From Chrysophaeum taylorii (taxonomy: Eukaryota > Sar > Pelagophyceae > Pelagomonadales > Pelagomonadaceae): DNA of 49,515 nt. The notes below the pieces were generated by a model. The model made no database searches, was not told the DNA's origin, and was given only the letters and a program-made list of their open reading frames with translations. The DNA is taken from positions 1 to 49,515 of the forward strand of contig JAQMWT010000483.1 of assembly GCA_029834535.1 (NCBI GenBank). Reading direction: 5' to 3'. Of this stretch, positions 39,798-49,199 are shown piece by piece (positions within the stretch are counted from its first letter, which is position 1; each line of letters begins with the position of its first letter). Made by a program: the position numbers and the translations under genes.

Positions 39798-40979
39798 GTG
39801 CCGATCACGTATCGCAAGGTTGTGATGCTTTTTAGCGGCGCCGGTGGCAGTACTTTAGGACTGCAACGAGCGAATGAGTTGTGCGGGACGTCGTTTCGAG
39901 TCGTCCTTGCTCTTGACTCTTCAACAGCTGCCAACAAGATTCATCAGAAGAATTTTCCGAAGATACCTGTGGTTCAGCACACGCTCTGCGGACGATATGA
40001 CTCGACCCTCCGATTGATCAAGGCTTATTTGCCTGAAGCGGAATGGTCATCGTCGATGTGTATAGCGTCTCCACCCTGCGTTCATTCAGCACTCTGCAAC
40101 TTGACATCCAGAGATGTTGGCAGGGGAGTTACGGCCACTAATTGGACGATGAAGCTGTGCAAAATGGCTGGCTTCATGATGTGGCTGATTGAACAGGAGG
40201 CGTCCATTATTTCTTATATAGCGCGCTTACACCCTTACGTGTACGTCGTCAATTTTCATGATATCACGCCCACTTTGATGAGCTCTCGCGTGCGATTGTT
40301 GGTTTCCAGTCACCCACTGCACTTGCAAGAGGCTCCGAAGACATGTGCGAATATGCAACAAAAATTTGCTGCAGCTTTAGGTTACGCTCATGAACGCCAC
40401 CTGCTCCAGCTGAATAATCTCGGCTCGTCCCGAGAAGCAACAGATACGGCTTACACCGTTACGCGAGTTCCTCTTCGTTTGGGACCGCACCGCTCGGACA
40501 CTCAGCCTTTGACTCTCGAGATGACGGCCGAGTTGCTCACGATGCCGCTGGACCATGATTGGGCTGGCTTGTCTAAGACAGATTCGTTCAAGCATTTAGC
40601 GTCTGTCGTCCCTCCAGACACTCTTGCGATTTTAGCAGTCGATCTGCACAACTCCGTGACCAGAGGTTTCCGCCAAAGTGGCGAAGTCCTGCCGACCGCG
40701 TTGAGCCCGACAGATCGATCCTTTGAGCAGTATTTGCGAATTACCGACACCACCCTTCGTCACGTGCAGATTCCGCTGTTAAATACGCGTACTCGTGTCG
40801 TTAAGTGGGTGTCAAAAGATGATCTCCAGGATCCCACTAAATGGGAACCGCCAGAAGTCCCTATGCTTCCGCTTCCAACAGATGCGCCGGGGACGGCTCA
40901 TGCTTTTTCTGCTGCCCCCCCCGACAATCAAAAGTGGACGTTCCGCCGGATCCTGAACCTGAACAGGAGCCGAAAGTAA
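39798..40979 (+). CDS. Cytosine-C5 DNA methyltransferase domain of gypsy pol
   Basis: Frame open from about 39600 (ESLGNDDFDRRTDEEEKK upstream); numbering here is from 39798. Motif I VVMLFSGAGGSTLGL (8-22, AdoMet loop); acidic residue of motif II in VVLALDSS (35-42); motif IV IASPPCVHSA (89-98) with catalytic Cys94 (codon 40077-40079); motif VI as WLIEQEAS (129-136, Glu for the ENV motif); motif VIII SSRVRLLV (162-169); motif IX QPLTLEMTAELLTMP (236-250); motif X LASVVPPDTL (267-276). Length and order fit a compact Dcm/DNMT catalytic domain. It would methylate C5 of cytosine in DNA. It lies between protease and RT, and the frame passes into RT by a -1 change at a C8 run (40915-40922), so it was probably part of the polyprotein. 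No chromatin-reader domain is visible. Methyltransferases captured by retrotransposons are known from dinoflagellates and charophyte algae. Confidence 0.9.
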   Translation: MPITYRKVVMLFSGAGGSTLGLQRANELCGTSFRVVLALDSSTAANKIHQKNFPKIPVVQHTLCGRYDSTLRLIKAYLPEAEWSSSMCIASPPCVHSALCNLTSRDVGRGVTATNWTMKLCKMAGFMMWLIEQEASIISYIARLHPYVYVVNFHDITPTLMSSRVRLLVSSHPLHLQEAPKTCANMQQKFAAALGYAHERHLLQLNNLGSSREATDTAYTVTRVPLRLGPHRSDTQPLTLEMTAELLTMPLDHDWAGLSKTDSFKHLASVVPPDTLAILAVDLHNSVTRGFRQSGEVLPTALSPTDRSFEQYLRITDTTLRHVQIPLLNTRTRVVKWVSKDDLQDPTKWEPPEVPMLPLPTDAPGTAHAFSAAPPDNQKWTFRRILNLNRSRK

Positions 40980-43210
40980 GGAGCGAGCCGAATGTGCGCG
41001 TCAAAGGTGAAAAGATCAATAAGAGCCACCCTGAGGTGAGGTTCAAATACGAAGAAAAGTTCGATGTGCCATGGAAGGATGCGCCGCGCGACGCGGACGG
41101 TGTACCGTTACCGCAGACTCCGGAGCACGTCAAGGACAATGAGGCGATGAAAGTCGTAACTCCGACGAAGGAAGAAGTCGAAAAGGTTGTTCGAGAACTG
41201 GGAATTCCCGACAACCCGCATCTGGATGAGGATGCGAAGATGATGTTGAGCCACTGCGTGCAATACGCGTGGGCCTTTTTTGATCCGATTATGAGACCCG
41301 TGGACTCGCCACCGGTTTCTCTACGATTTAAAGACGCAAACCCACGACCGATCAAGATGACGCCTTATAGGTTGACGCCAGCAAAGCTCGAGTGTCTCAG
41401 AAAGCAGATCACTGAGTGGTGTCGCGATGGAGTCATCCGACCGGCGAACTCTCCGTGGGGATTCCCTGTACTGATGCTGCCTAAGAAGGGAGCAGAGGCC
41501 GGGACGTCGAATGCTTTTCGTGCTGCAGTTGACTTGCGTCAGCTCAATGATCAGCTGGTCAATGACAGTTGGCCGAATATTCGTCAAGATGATGCTTTGG
41601 CTTTTCTTGCCATGCGCCGTTGGCGGACGTGCATTGATATTCGATGGGGTTATCATAACCTACGTTTGGACGCCGCCGCTCAGGACGCCGTTACGATGGT
41701 TAGTCCACTTGGAGCCCATAGTTTCTTGCGCTTGCCTCTGGGAGTAAAAACAGCAGGAGCTCTCTTCTGTAAGCAGATGGCTAGCGATTTGTCCACATGG
41801 ATGTATAAGGACTTGGTCGCGTTTGTCGACGATATTATGATGGGATCGGATGAACTCCACCGACATTTACAAGTCTTGATTGAAGTGCTGTGCCATTTAG
41901 CGCAGCGAGGATATAGTGGACGAACTTCGAAGTTCCACCTCCTCAAGGATGAAATCGAGTTTTTGGGACACATTTCGACTCCGGAAGGCTTGAAGCCGAA
42001 TCCCAAGACGTTAGAAGCGTTGCAGCAGATGCCGATTCCCGGTACGTTGCCGAACACGTCCCCGAAGACCCAGATTCGATCTTTCATCGGCATGAGCAAC
42101 TATTGCCGCCGATATGTGAAGAATTATTCGAAGATTGTGGAGCCGCTGAGGCGATTGTGTCTTGAAGGCGTTAAGTTTGAGTGGACGCCTGAGTGCCAAA
42201 AGGCATGGGACACGATCATCGAAGCTTTGGTGGACTCTCGCGGAGTTTATCATCCTGACTACGATCTTCCTTTTCAGATCCGCTCGGATGCTTCCAAGGA
42301 TGGTCTGGGCGCGTATCTTTTTCAGCTCGTGGAAGTCAAGGACGAAACCGGCAAGGTGACACGAGAGGAACGAGTAATTGAGTATTGGAGCCGAGCTGTG
42401 CCGAAAGAGATGCGGAACTATGAGCCTCGCCGGCTAGAGCTACTGGCGGTTATTCTTTCTCTTGAGCATTTCCGCTCTTATATCGAAGGTCACAAGACGA
42501 TCCTTGAAACGGATCATCGCAACTTGACGTTTTTACGAAAGGCGAAGCACTCGTCTGGGCAGTTGGCTCGATGGGCGATGCGGCTCACCAATTTTGATCC
42601 TGAATTGGGTTACAAACCAGGGAATTCGCCGGGAATGAGTATCCCTGACTGTCTCTCTCGCAATCCTATCGATCATGTCATCGAGACGGATGAGTTTGGT
42701 GAACCCTTGAACCACGCGTATCTAGTGTGCCAAGAACTCCCTCGCCCTGTCGATGATGAAGGAGTACCTTTACCTGCGTGCCATGTCATTCTGTCGTTTG
42801 TTACGACTGAGTTACATGTGGAGGAAGAAGAAGAGGATCTCGATTATCCGATGCAATTGGTCACGTCTCATGCTACGAGACAACGTCAGAAGCAACGTCT
42901 GCAGACCCAACCTAGTATTTTCCGTGATGCCGATGATTACCAAGAGTACATCGACAAGATCCCGGATAATTTGACTTTGGAAGAGATAGCCAAAGAGCAG
43001 ATCACTGATGCTACTTGCGAGGACATTCGTTATCGCATGGCTCAGGGCCATTCTCTTCGTCGGTATGGAGCCAATTATCGCTATCAAGTGGTGAAAGGAG
43101 TTCTCTACCGTGCCGCACCTGACTTGCACCCGATGATAGTCGCACCCCGAACTTTACGGACGCGCATCATCCGATTGTACCATGAATCTCAATGGTGGTC
43201 ACATGAGTCG
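40920..43210 (+). CDS. Gypsy copy 2 reverse transcriptase and RNase H
   Basis: After the C8 run the frame gives VPPDPEPEQEPKV and a linker, then RT: PYRLTPAKLECLRKQI, GVIRPANSPWGFPVLMLPKK, RAAVDLRQLND, CIDIRWGYHNLRL, FLRLPLGVKTAGALF and the catalytic FVDD box (41822-41833), followed by GLKPNPKT and FIGMSNYCRRYV. RNase H: RSDASKDGLGAYLFQ (Asp), EPRRLELLAVIL (Glu) and LETDHRNL (Asp). A roughly 190-residue linker leads to the integrase zinc finger, where the frame is lost near 43195 (YHESQWW). About 90 kDa in length, as usual for gypsy. Copies RNA to DNA. The sequence is closely related to copy 1 where they overlap. Confidence 0.93.
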
Positions 43211-44203
43211 TCAAAGTACAGTGCAGTCGATACTTGAACGTTTTCGGTGGCCCCACATGTCTAATGAGGTGGGTGTTTATATTGCTGGTTGCATAGTGTG
43301 CAAGAAAGCTCGAACGCCTGAACCAAAGAGAGCAGGTCTGCTTCAGCAACCGGTGTATGATGGTGATTGCGTCGTCCTTTGTATGGATTTGTTTGGACTT
43401 TGCCCAGTGCTGGTCCAGAGACATATCTGATCATTTTTTTTGATCCATTTTCTCATTTCTTGATTCTTGACGTACTACACCATAAGACTGCTGAGTCAAT
43501 CCTCGAGTCTTTTGTCGCGAATATATTACTCAAAGGTTATCTACCTCAGAGGATTCGTACCGACAATGGGAAAGAGTTCGTCAACAAGTTGATGGAAGAG
43601 TTTTGTCATCTCTTCAATGTTCGGTATAGTACCACGATTCCGTATCATGCTCAGGCTAATCCTGCGGAAAGGGTCGACCGCTTTATCAAGGCTTTCCTCC
43701 GTGCGTGTCTTCAAAACCGCAAGATCACGGACTGGCCCGAATTCGCGGAGTACATTGCTTTTTGCTACAATCGTAAGTTTGTTCCGTGAACTCAGATTTC
43801 ACCTTTCATGCTTCGTCTCAACCGGCAGCCTCTATTGCCAACAGATTATACGATCATGGATCTTGATGTCCGCCGCCTGCCGAAAACTTGCTCCGATGTT
43901 GTGGCAGAGACTCACGAGAGGTTGAAATTCTATGCCGCTACGGTGAACGAAGCTCGCGAGAAGGCTCTTCGTAAACAACGTCTCGCTTACAATGCGGACC
44001 GTGTCGATGTGGAGTATGAAGAAGGTTCACATGTTCTGCTCTACATCCCTTTCCTTCCGAACGAGCTTCGACCGGAATGGCGGGGTCCATTCGTCATTTT
44101 GGAACGCTTGTCTCCGGTCACTTACAGGATTGAGTCTCTTGATTCTCCTCCTGAACGCCGCTGTGTTCATGTCAGTCAGATCACCCCTGTGAGAAGTTTA
44201 TGA
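43182..44203 (+). pseudogene. Gypsy copy 2 integrase, two shifts and one stop
   Basis: Frame 43182-43430 carries GGHMSRQSTVQSILERF and the zinc-binding CIVCKKARTPEPKR, then MDLFG (first Asp). After a shift near 43400 the core continues: ETYLIIFFDPFSHFLIL, RTDNGKEFVN (second Asp) and NPAERVDRFIKAFL (Glu). A TGA at 43787 replaces the Gly of copy 1 (FIPGTQISPFML), and the frame resumes at once through LRPEWRGPFVIL (GPY/F-type block) to 44203. DDE integrase that inserts the cDNA. Inactive as it stands. Confidence 0.88.
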
Positions 44204-44553
44204 GCCCTATGATTTTGTGAATGATCGAGTCGCTCTGCATTTTTATGCTGATCTTGGTCCCCATGACAAGGTTTCTTATTACAAGCCTACCTCACATCTC
44301 TATACTCGCAAGCTTAAGCCGGAATACAAGGACGTGGACGGTCGCAGTTTCACCGACAAGTCCAAGGTCAACAACAGTACCACTCCTTGTGTCACCCACC
44401 GACTTCGTCCCGCATGAGATCGATGTGCTAATTCCTAAGTTCACTTTGCGTAGTGGACGCGTTCCCGAACCTGTCGTTGAACGTGTCTACAAGAAGATTC
44501 GTTCCCGAGATGCTCATTCAGCCAAGGCCCGTGATTCTCGCCGGACTCGCTGA
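44204..44553 (+). pseudogene. Gypsy integrase C-terminal tail, shifted
   Basis: DRVALHFYADLGPHDKVSYY and then, in the neighbouring frame, DFVPHEIDVLIPKFTLRSGR and VVERVYKKIRSRD. These match the uninterrupted tail of copy 1 (ALHFYSDLGPRDDPSYF; DEIDVLVPRFKLQ), so this is the normal C-terminus with small lesions. Confidence 0.75.
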
Positions 44554-44583
44554 GGGCAGCTCGTATTCTCACCAGGGGAGTCT

Positions 44584-44892
44584 TGTGGCGGCAACTCCTG
44601 ACCGCTAAGGCTTACCCTCCCTTCTCGAGGCTTGATACCCGTTCAACGGGACGCCTTTTCCTACTTTCCTAGTGACATCATACCTCTCCCTCGAGAGAAG
44701 CATTCTTGTAGCATTCTCGCTATCATATACCACCTCTCCATCTTGTTGAGAGGCTTGGTGAGCGTGAGCAAGGTGTGTGGCGAGCATATCCGACCCCGAG
44801 TCCGTGTTTTCCTCGTTCAGTGAGGTCTAGGACGAGTCGGTGAGTACCCCCTTTGTCACCTGGGGGTCGGGAGTGGTTTTTCTGTGCCGCCA
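44584..44892 (+). repeat. Gypsy copy 2 3' LTR, 309 bp
   Basis: TGTGGCGGCA start after the polypurine-like CAGGGGAGTCT, and TGTGCCGCCA end. Nearly identical to the 5' LTR, with an extra roughly 30-bp segment (GTGAGCAAGGTGTGTGGCG... near 44760-44793). The differences show that the copy is not brand new, or that LTRs recombined. Confidence 0.92.
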
Positions 44893-45123
44893 TATACGAA
44901 CCTGTGTGTGGACGACGACGGCGATTTCGACAAGGCTTTTGCCAAGTACCGGGAAAAGAAGGCAGAGGCCGAAGAAAAGAAGTTGGAGATGGAGAAGGAG
45001 CGGATGGAAGTGGATAAGGCGCGGATCGAGAAAGATGCAGCGAACGAAGCGGCCAGAATCGCAGTGCAGGCAAAGCAGATGGAACTCATGATGGCAATGT
45101 TTAACCAGAAGAACCAGTCTTAG
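44893..45123 (+). pseudogene. Harbinger Myb-like protein, right part (coiled coil)
   Basis: Frame TNLCVDDDGDFDKAFAKYRE, then a long Lys/Glu coiled coil (EEKKLEMEKERMEVDK) and the end MFNQKNQS with TAG at 45121. It continues in frame the left part that stops at 36361 once gypsy copy 2 is removed. Coiled coils at this place are usual for the Harbinger accessory protein and serve dimerisation. Confidence 0.75.
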
Positions 45124-45236
45124 TCCCCCCCCCCCTCTCCACTAAGACCGCAAACAAGACCTCCCTTCACCTCCCTTCTCATCACCTCGGAGCTCTCCCT
45201 CCAACCCTTTTCCACAAAAAACACTGCCGACGATAC

Positions 45237-45919
45237 TTAGATGGCGCTAAGAGATACGAGGTAATCCGAGAGATCTGGGGCGGGGCAGCCGAAGTAGCTG
45301 GCAGTTTCATGGCCGTAGAAGCAGACATGGCAGTTTCGGAGGAAGGTCGCGACGTGGAAGAACTTGCCGCAGGGCTGAAGGCCCATCTTGATGTTCTTCT
45401 TGAAGTCGACAAAGGCGAAGTAGCGGAGCACATCACCGAAAGCCCATTCCACGGGGACGCGGATCCGAGCCATGAGATAGTTGAACCGCGTTTCGGCATC
45501 GGTGGGGGAAACGCCCTTGAAAGGAGTTTGGAGGACGTCGTTGCGCGTGTAGCCCAGGTCGCCGAACATGATGTACCGGGCCCCGTCCAGAACAGCTATA
45601 AGTCGAAACTCCTCCACAATACCTGCTTCCTGTCGCCGACGTCAACAATCCTGTCGAGATCGAGATGGTGGACGAGCTCCTCGAAGCTTTCCGGCTCGAA
45701 GCGGAAATGAGAGTAGAACTCCTCGCGGGACAACAGCGGCTGCAGGTTGGCTCCATAGTCGCTCGAGGCGCCGTAGAGAACAGGCTTGTACTTGCGTCGC
45801 TTCCCATCGCAAGCGAACTTCGGCGCACGTTTCAAGGCCGCGATTCGAAAGCCCGTGCAGTCCGCACGCAGCTCCCTCAACTTCCTCATGTGCCGGTAAA
45901 TGAAGACGGAGAAATCCAT
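45237..45919 (-). pseudogene. PIF/Harbinger DDE transposase, internally deleted
   Basis: The N-terminal frame (45919-45596) reads MDFSVFIYRHMRKLRELR and FYSHFRFEPESFEELVHHLD, the usual helical start. The C-terminal frame (45617-45237) reads VLDGARYIMFGDLGYTRNDV, LQTPFKGVSPTDAETRFN and RVPVEWAFGDVLRYFAFVD, the last catalytic block with Glu in VEWAFG. The part with the first catalytic Asp residues is missing at the junction near 45600, so the protein cannot be active. The gene converges on the Myb-like gene, as in other Harbinger elements. Confidence 0.85.
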
Positions 45920-46101
45920 GTCGTCCTCCTAAATTGCTTCAATCAACAAGAAGGTAAGTCGCCTCCACCTGCGCCGTTCAGCCCCCGTCAAGTCTCACAG
46001 GGACCCTCGGCAGCGGCCTTGCCACCGTAGGACGCCGCACGGCGCGCGTCGCCCTGTGGAGGTTGCGGCGGATTGTGCGCGCCATATTTGTTGAAGTACT
46101 T

Positions 46102-46459
46102 CCCTTACCCTGATCGCCGACTGGGGTTGCGATGGAGGACGGTGCCCCATGAATCCTGAGCCTTGCGAGGGCATCCGCCCTCCCGGCGTAGGTTGGCACC
46201 TATTCGCTTCCCGGGCGGGCCGGTTGGCAGCCGGAACGTTCGCAGTGGGACGGGTATGGCCGGGGGCGAAGACGGAAGGTTATCGACGAGTTGGTTGTCA
46301 GTCACATCGCGGTCTCCTCGTCGCATGGCGACTAGCTTGATGGGCACTCTCCGCCGACCGACCTTTCGGCGCTCCTCGTCCACAAGCCCGTGATTCCGGA
46401 GTGGCTCCTGTCGGTCCGGCCTGGCTCCCATGCTCGGGATAGGTCTGAAGTTCGTTAGT
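46102..46459 (+). repeat. TTAG-tailed dispersed repeat, full-length copy E, TACTT duplication
   Basis: Starts CCCTTACCCTGATCGCCGAC and ends GGTCTGAAGTTCGTTAGT. Direct repeats TACTT flank it (46097-46101, 46460-46464). 358 bp, homologous to copy D over its full length. It lies between the Harbinger transposase relic and the right end of that element. Confidence 0.88.
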
Positions 46460-46735
46460 TACTTGCGTAACCGCACACGTGTCACGCTTTTCCAGGCGTT
46501 CTCGGAAAAGCAACGGACTATAAACGGCTCTATTTTATTTTTTTCGGCTCTATTTCATATCTATCCTGTGGAACCTCACTATTACTTTACTGTGGAGCCA
46601 AAAAAAATGGTAAAGTAGAACTTTTACATTACAAAGTCTGTCCGGTACGTCACCCAAGTCGATCAATCGAGTTGAAAGGTACGTCTAAACGTCACCCAAG
46701 TCGTCCAATCGATGGCTGGGCCAAGCCTGTAGACG

Positions 46736-47464
46736 ATGGCTGCGTTACGGACCCCGCATGCGACGGCCAGGCCGGCCGACGCGGAGCAGTCGCCTCCGGT
46801 GGCGTGTCACAACGTGGAGGATGAGAGCGAGGGTGATGCTGATGACGACGGTGAGGAGGACGGCAACGCCTTCATGCGCGGGGACCAGTTCGGCGACAAC
46901 ACACCTAGAAGGGGGGCAACGTCAATTCCTCAGCCCGAGGAGCAGCAGCAGCAGCAAACTGGGGATTCGGAGGGGGCGATGCCGGACTTCAATGTGGAGT
47001 TCGAACGCGTCTCGTGAACTGGGTCCAGTATGCTCGCAGCATTGATTGGCCCAAGGAGTTTCCTGCCCAAGGAGTTTCCTGACGACCTCTCGGATTTCTC
47101 CAAAACCTCCAGGATCCCCAAGCTCTTGGACCTGATGATGCTCAACGTCGGCAAGCTCTACACGCGAATCGAAGGCAACCAGGAGTACGGCTACCTTCCG
47201 GACATGGCACGAGGTTCGAAGGGCAATATCGGCGCGCTGCCTGCTGCGAGCTTCTGCGAGCGCATCATCTTAGCTGCCAACATCGTTATGACCGATGGCA
47301 ACACCCTCCTGAGCGACGTGGATCTGGACATGCTTGTGACCCTGCGCATGCACAGGGAATTTGTTAAGTGGGCTCGAAACAAGTACGGCCACATCCTCCA
47401 GAAGTTCAAGTTCAAGTCTGAGATCATCCCCATCGATGAAAACTTCGAAGAAGACGACGATTGA
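46736..47464 (+). pseudogene. hAT transposase C-terminal remnant
   Basis: The first frame gives a Glu/Gln-rich segment (CHNVEDESEGDADDDGEED) and FERVS. After a shift near 47012 the reading NWVQYARSIDWPKEFP appears. A 16-bp tandem duplication (GCCCAAGGAGTTTCCT, about 47047-47080) then returns to the first frame, DDLSDFSKTSRIPKLL, then GNIGALPAASFCERIILAAN and LLSDVDLDMLVTLRMHREFV. The last part matches the hAT dimerisation domain (P-A-S-S-x-x-E-R block and the L-x-x-L-R-x-N-like block). This is the only coding DNA that belongs to the surrounding hAT element. The N-terminal catalytic part is absent. Confidence 0.7.
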
Positions 47465-47847
47465 ACCACAAAATAACCATTCAAACTTATCCCAGTTGCT
47501 CTTGACATAGTTGTGTAAGGCACGAGGCTGGCAGTGGAATCGTGGCGATGCACCAAACTAAATTTTCAGCCCGAACAGCCTTTACATTACTTTGCGCGAC
47601 ACACCGTTGTGATGCCCGATCTTTACTTTGCTTATTACTTCATTCAAAAAGTTTGTAATGTAATGTCGTTACTTAACTCAAAGTATTGAGCAAATGCACA
47701 ACCCTGTTTTAAAGTGCTTCTTACGGCTCTGTGGGGCCAGGCGTACGGCCGGGGGACTAAACCCGCCCATGGGTCGCGAAGCGACACCACACCACACAGC
47801 CCCGCCTTGCACGCCATCACTACGACGATTACCTTACCATGTCGAAA
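47465..47847. other. hAT right end and flanking DNA
   Basis: 47465-47706 is AT-rich subterminal DNA of the hAT element with GTAATGTAA-like motifs. 47707-47714 is the target duplication. 47715-47840 is GC-rich unique DNA with no gene. 47841-47847 is GTCGAAA, the duplication of the next repeat. Confidence 0.7.
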
Positions 47848-48134
47848 TCCCGGCGTAGGTTGGCACCTATTCGCCTCCCGGGCGGGCCGGTTGGCAGCCG
47901 GAACGTTCGCAGTGGGACGGGGTATGGCCGGGGGGCGCAGACGGAGGGTTATCGACGAGTTGGTTGTCAGTCACATCGCGGTCTCCTCGTCGCATGGCGA
48001 CAAGCTTGATGGTCACTCTCCGCCGACCGACCTTTCGGCGCTCCTCGTCTACAGGCCCGTGATTCCGGACTGGCTCCTGTCGGTCCGGCCTGGCTCCCAT
48101 GCTCGGGAGAGGTCTGAAGTTAGTTAGTTAGTTA
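47848..48134 (+). repeat. TTAG-tailed dispersed repeat, 5'-truncated copy F, GTCGAAA duplication
   Basis: Begins inside the family sequence (TCCCGGCGTAGGTTGGCACC) and ends GGTCTGAAGTTAGTTAGTTA. Perfect 7-bp direct repeats GTCGAAA flank it (47841-47847, 48135-48141). A tail at one end, variable truncation at the other and a target duplication are the signature of target-primed reverse transcription. Confidence 0.92.
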
Positions 48135-48141
48135 GTCGAAA

Positions 48142-48600
48142 CCGATTGGTTTAACGGTCACATCTCTTCATGGGATAACGCTGCCGCTCCGTCTCATCGT
48201 CACACCTTTACTAGCCCAACTTTAGTCACAATAGAATCTCATCCCGACGGCCACTCTCACTATTCGCCTTTCGATCAATCATTGGTCTGCTGCACAATTC
48301 ACCACTGCCTGACCTGACCCATGATCCCTACTGTTGTAATCAGTTAGACCACCTGTTATACTACGAGGATCCCCCAGCCACTTAGCATTTATCCACCCGC
48401 ACGCACCGTCGTCATATGTCACGGAACACCCACGACTTAATGCGTGCGACTCTCGACTTTAACTATGGCACTGTTACACTCGCTTATTCTTCACGATATT
48501 GTCATTACATCCTTCTTTCATCAGTCACTGAACAAGATGATGGCCTGATCTCTCGTACAGAACTCGCCATAGTTCACCATTAGCCCACCTAGCATCTTCC
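48142..48600 (+). pseudogene. Decayed coding DNA of unknown type
   Basis: Short frames look protein-like: from 48136 ETDWFNGHISSWDNAAAPSH onward for about 60 codons; later DPYCCNQLDHLLYYEDPP; then LMRATLDFNYGTVTLAYSS for about 50 codons, each ended by stops or shifts. Composition resembles the copia readings of this window, and an LTR-like piece follows. The family cannot be named. Confidence 0.3.
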
Positions 48601-48865
48601 TCCACGTTTCCTCTTCTTTACGATCGAAGCCTTTTTCTTTTTCGATTATGCGCCTCCTCTTGCAATATCCTTTTCATCACCTCTCAGCCTATGCCACGTT
48701 CAACTTCGCGCTCCTTCTCCTTTCTCACTCACACTCACCTGCTACTCCGCTCTACTCTATCTTCTCTCGTGCACTTCGCACACTTCTCATTCCACGCCTC
48801 CTCACAACTCAACGTCTATTTGTCCCTGGCCAGACATTTTTTCGTTTGTTCCAGATTTCGCTCGT

Positions 48866-49073
48866 CACCGAGTTCAATCTGCGAGGGCGTAGGGATACAA
48901 ATTCCATTTAGGGTTAGTAACCCCCCTCTCTATCACACTCAGACCCGATAACGAACAAATCGCTGTGTCGAACACCGTGCCGCTCTTTGTGTCGTAAGAG
49001 GACAGGACAAGCAGGGTGGCACTAGCACTGCCATCATTCTCTACTAGGGCACCGTGATTTTTACTGTTCTCTA
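48866..49073 (+). repeat. Copia family C LTR-like region, copy 2
   Basis: Resembles 35190-35416 and its upstream flank (CCAGATTTCGCTCGTCACC; GCGAGGGCGTAGGG; TTAGGGTTAGTAACCCCC; TTTTTACTGTTCTCTAG). Ends are not determined. Confidence 0.5.
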
Positions 49074-49199
49074 GTTACGTTCTTTCGATGTGGGAGACCT
49101 GGCCATTAAGGACACTCCTCTACCACCGCGTGAGAATGCCGGTTCTTTCTGCTGCGAAATGTTTGAGTGCTTCCATTCACGTGAGAGAACAAGATGGCA

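Larger units (their letters stand above)
36362..44892 (+). mobile_element. Gypsy retrotransposon copy 2 carrying a DNA methyltransferase
   Basis: Two LTRs (36362-36640, 44584-44892) bracket gag-like ORFs, protease, a cytosine-C5 methyltransferase, RT, RNase H and integrase, all on the plus strand. The flanking pentamers TTGAC and TATAC are only 3 of 5 alike. Skipping the element and one pentamer reads through the host Myb gene in frame (ARMVDLT to NLCVDDDGDF), which confirms the boundaries. The same family as copy 1 at 10 kb. Several frameshifts and a stop make it non-autonomous now. Confidence 0.92.
35558..46580. mobile_element. PIF/Harbinger element nested in the hAT element
   Basis: The inverted ends AGTGAGGTTCC (35558-35568) and its complement (46570-46580) match over 11 bases. 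The 3-bp direct repeat ATT flanks them (35555-35557, 46581-46583), within the 3-bp size usual for Harbinger. Inside are the two genes typical of the superfamily, convergently arranged: a Myb/SANT-like gene (plus) and a DDE transposase (minus). Gypsy copy 2 and one TTAG-tailed repeat are inserted. Confidence 0.8.
35481..47706 (+). mobile_element. hAT element with perfect 8-bp target duplication, filled with later insertions
   Basis: The left end CAGGGTTGTGCATTTACTC (35481) and the inverted right end CAGGGTTGTGCATTTGCTC (to 47706) match at 18 of 19 bases and begin with CAGGG, the hAT hallmark. The 8-bp direct repeat TTTTAAAG flanks both ends (35473-35480 and 47707-47714). Its own coding DNA is a hAT transposase remnant at 46736-47464. 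Only 77 bp of the left side precede the nested Harbinger element. Without the nested DNA it would be about 1.2 kb, so it is an internally deleted copy. Confidence 0.9.

Noticed and set aside
39798..40979. Bacterial contamination or restriction-modification gene
   Set aside because: The gene is inside a LTR-bounded gypsy element between protease and RT, with matching frame and composition; no restriction enzyme gene is nearby.
36362..44892. Perfect target duplication for gypsy copy 2
   Set aside because: The flanking pentamers TTGAC and TATAC agree at only 3 of 5 positions; boundaries rest on the LTR ends and the restored Myb frame instead.
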